Source: Cytophagales bacterium
GTDB lineage: Bacteria; Bacteroidota; Bacteroidia; Cytophagales; Cyclobacteriaceae
DNA: 5,652 nt
Direction: 5' to 3'
NCBI GenBank assembly: GCA_029262935.1
Contig: JAJCYK010000127.1
Location: forward strand, 1 to 5,652
Shown here: in pieces, positions 4,946 through 5,652 of the stretch
Position numbering within the stretch: position 1 is the first letter of the stretch
Layout of the letters: each line of letters begins with the position of its first letter
Notes under the pieces: generated by a model
Seen by the model: the letters and a program-made list of their open reading frames with translations, nothing else
The model's database searches: none
What the model was told of the DNA's origin: nothing
Program-made: the position numbers and the translations under genes

Positions 4946-5652
4946 ATGAACACCAACCTGCGCGACGGCCTAAATTTTGCTTCCAAATTCACTTTCACGC
5001 GTGGTTTAAATGCTCTAAGGGTCCTAAGTAGTTACTACTACTCAAAATGGACAAAGAAGCCGCAGCAATGGGGCTTGCCAGTTAGTATTTCCGTAGAACC
5101 TACCACTAGTTGCAATTTACGCTGTCCCGAGTGTCCCAGTGGACTTCGAAATTTTACACGTCCCACGGGAATGCTCTCTATGAACCTCTATCAAAAAGCT
5201 TTGGATGAATTGGCCCCCAGCTTATGGTACCTTTTGCTTTATTTTCAAGGAGAGCCCTATTTACATCCTCAGTTTTATGATTTGGTGCAAAGCGCCTCTA
5301 AAAAGAAAGTGTATACCGCTACATCTACCAATGGTCATTTTCTTACTTCAGAAAATGCCCGCAAAACCGTGGAATCGGGATTGGATCGATTGATCATCTC
5401 CATTGACGGTACCACCCAAGAAACTTATGAAAGTTACCGAATTGGTGGCAGACTAGATCGAGTAATCAAAGGGACCAAGGAAATAATGGCCTGGAAGAAA
5501 AAGCTGAAAAGCAAAACCCCGCATGTTATTTTCCAGTTTTTAGTGGTTAAGCCCAACGAGCATCAAATCTCTGAGGTTAAATCTCTAGCCAAGGAACTGG
5601 GAGTTGACGAAGTAGGACTTAAAACGGCACAGATCTACGATTATCAACAAGG
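4946..5652 (+). CDS. radical SAM protein, probably SPASM type, N-terminal part (runs off right edge)
   Basis: The first 235 residues are present and open to the window end. A basic N-terminal extension of about 45 residues precedes a radical SAM core beginning PVSISVEPTTSCNLRCPECPSGLRNFTRPTG. Cys56, Cys60 and Cys63 form the CxxxCxxC site for the SAM-binding [4Fe-4S] cluster. QGEP (101-104) is the SAM-amino-binding GGEP-like motif, followed by TSTNG (126-130) and LIISIDGTTQETYESYR (149-165). The enzyme should cleave SAM to a 5'-deoxyadenosyl radical. Its substrate is unknown. The SIDG...YR layout is typical of proteins with a C-terminal SPASM cluster domain, but that part lies outside the window. 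ATG 4946 is the first start after an in-frame TAA at 4937-4939. The gene is divergent from the DUF4230 gene, and no precursor peptide is recognisable beside it. Confidence 0.92.
   Translation, partial: MNTNLRDGLNFASKFTFTRGLNALRVLSSYYYSKWTKKPQQWGLPVSISVEPTTSCNLRCPECPSGLRNFTRPTGMLSMNLYQKALDELAPSLWYLLLYFQGEPYLHPQFYDLVQSASKKKVYTATSTNGHFLTSENARKTVESGLDRLIISIDGTTQETYESYRIGGRLDRVIKGTKEIMAWKKKLKSKTPHVIFQFLVVKPNEHQISEVKSLAKELGVDEVGLKTAQIYDYQQ

Overview
The window looks like an ordinary chromosomal stretch of a Bacteroidota bacterium, probably Flavobacteriales- or Cytophagales-like. Three things support this. It carries protein families largely typical of that phylum (DUF4783 next to nadC, DUF4230, and a 'PECPSGLR'-type radical SAM protein). 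Several genes have a TAnnTTTG sequence, the Bacteroidota -7 promoter element, just upstream. Almost no gene has a convincing Shine-Dalgarno; leaders are short and A/T-rich. I see no tRNA, rRNA, insertion sequence, phage gene, CRISPR array or integration scar, and no stretch over 300 bases lacks a gene.

Layout, left to right. The 5' part of gpmI (glycolytic phosphoglycerate mutase) runs leftward off the left edge. A 142-base divergent spacer separates it from a rightward group: a small secreted DUF4783 protein, nadC (quinolinate phosphoribosyltransferase, NAD synthesis) and a two-helix YcxB-like membrane protein. A strong hairpin lies between DUF4783 and nadC. The YcxB-like gene converges, with an 8-base 3' overlap, on a leftward MFS exporter gene. 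That gene is divergent from recX across only 57 bases, which contain a neat dyad. recX converges, with a 4-base overlap, on a leftward gene for a membrane-anchored DUF4230 protein. Finally, the DUF4230 gene is divergent from a rightward radical SAM gene that runs off the right edge.

The genes do not form one pathway. Two are central metabolism (gpmI, nadC), one modulates recombination (recX), one is a transporter, and four are poorly characterised (DUF4783, YcxB-like, DUF4230, radical SAM). The compact head-to-head and tail-to-tail packing makes the junctions the most informative non-coding parts: two overlapping convergent stops, three divergent promoter regions and one leader hairpin. I found no convincing sign of a previously undescribed multi-gene system. 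The best leads are the recX/MFS dyad, the nadC leader hairpin, and the uncharacterised radical SAM enzyme whose end lies outside the window.
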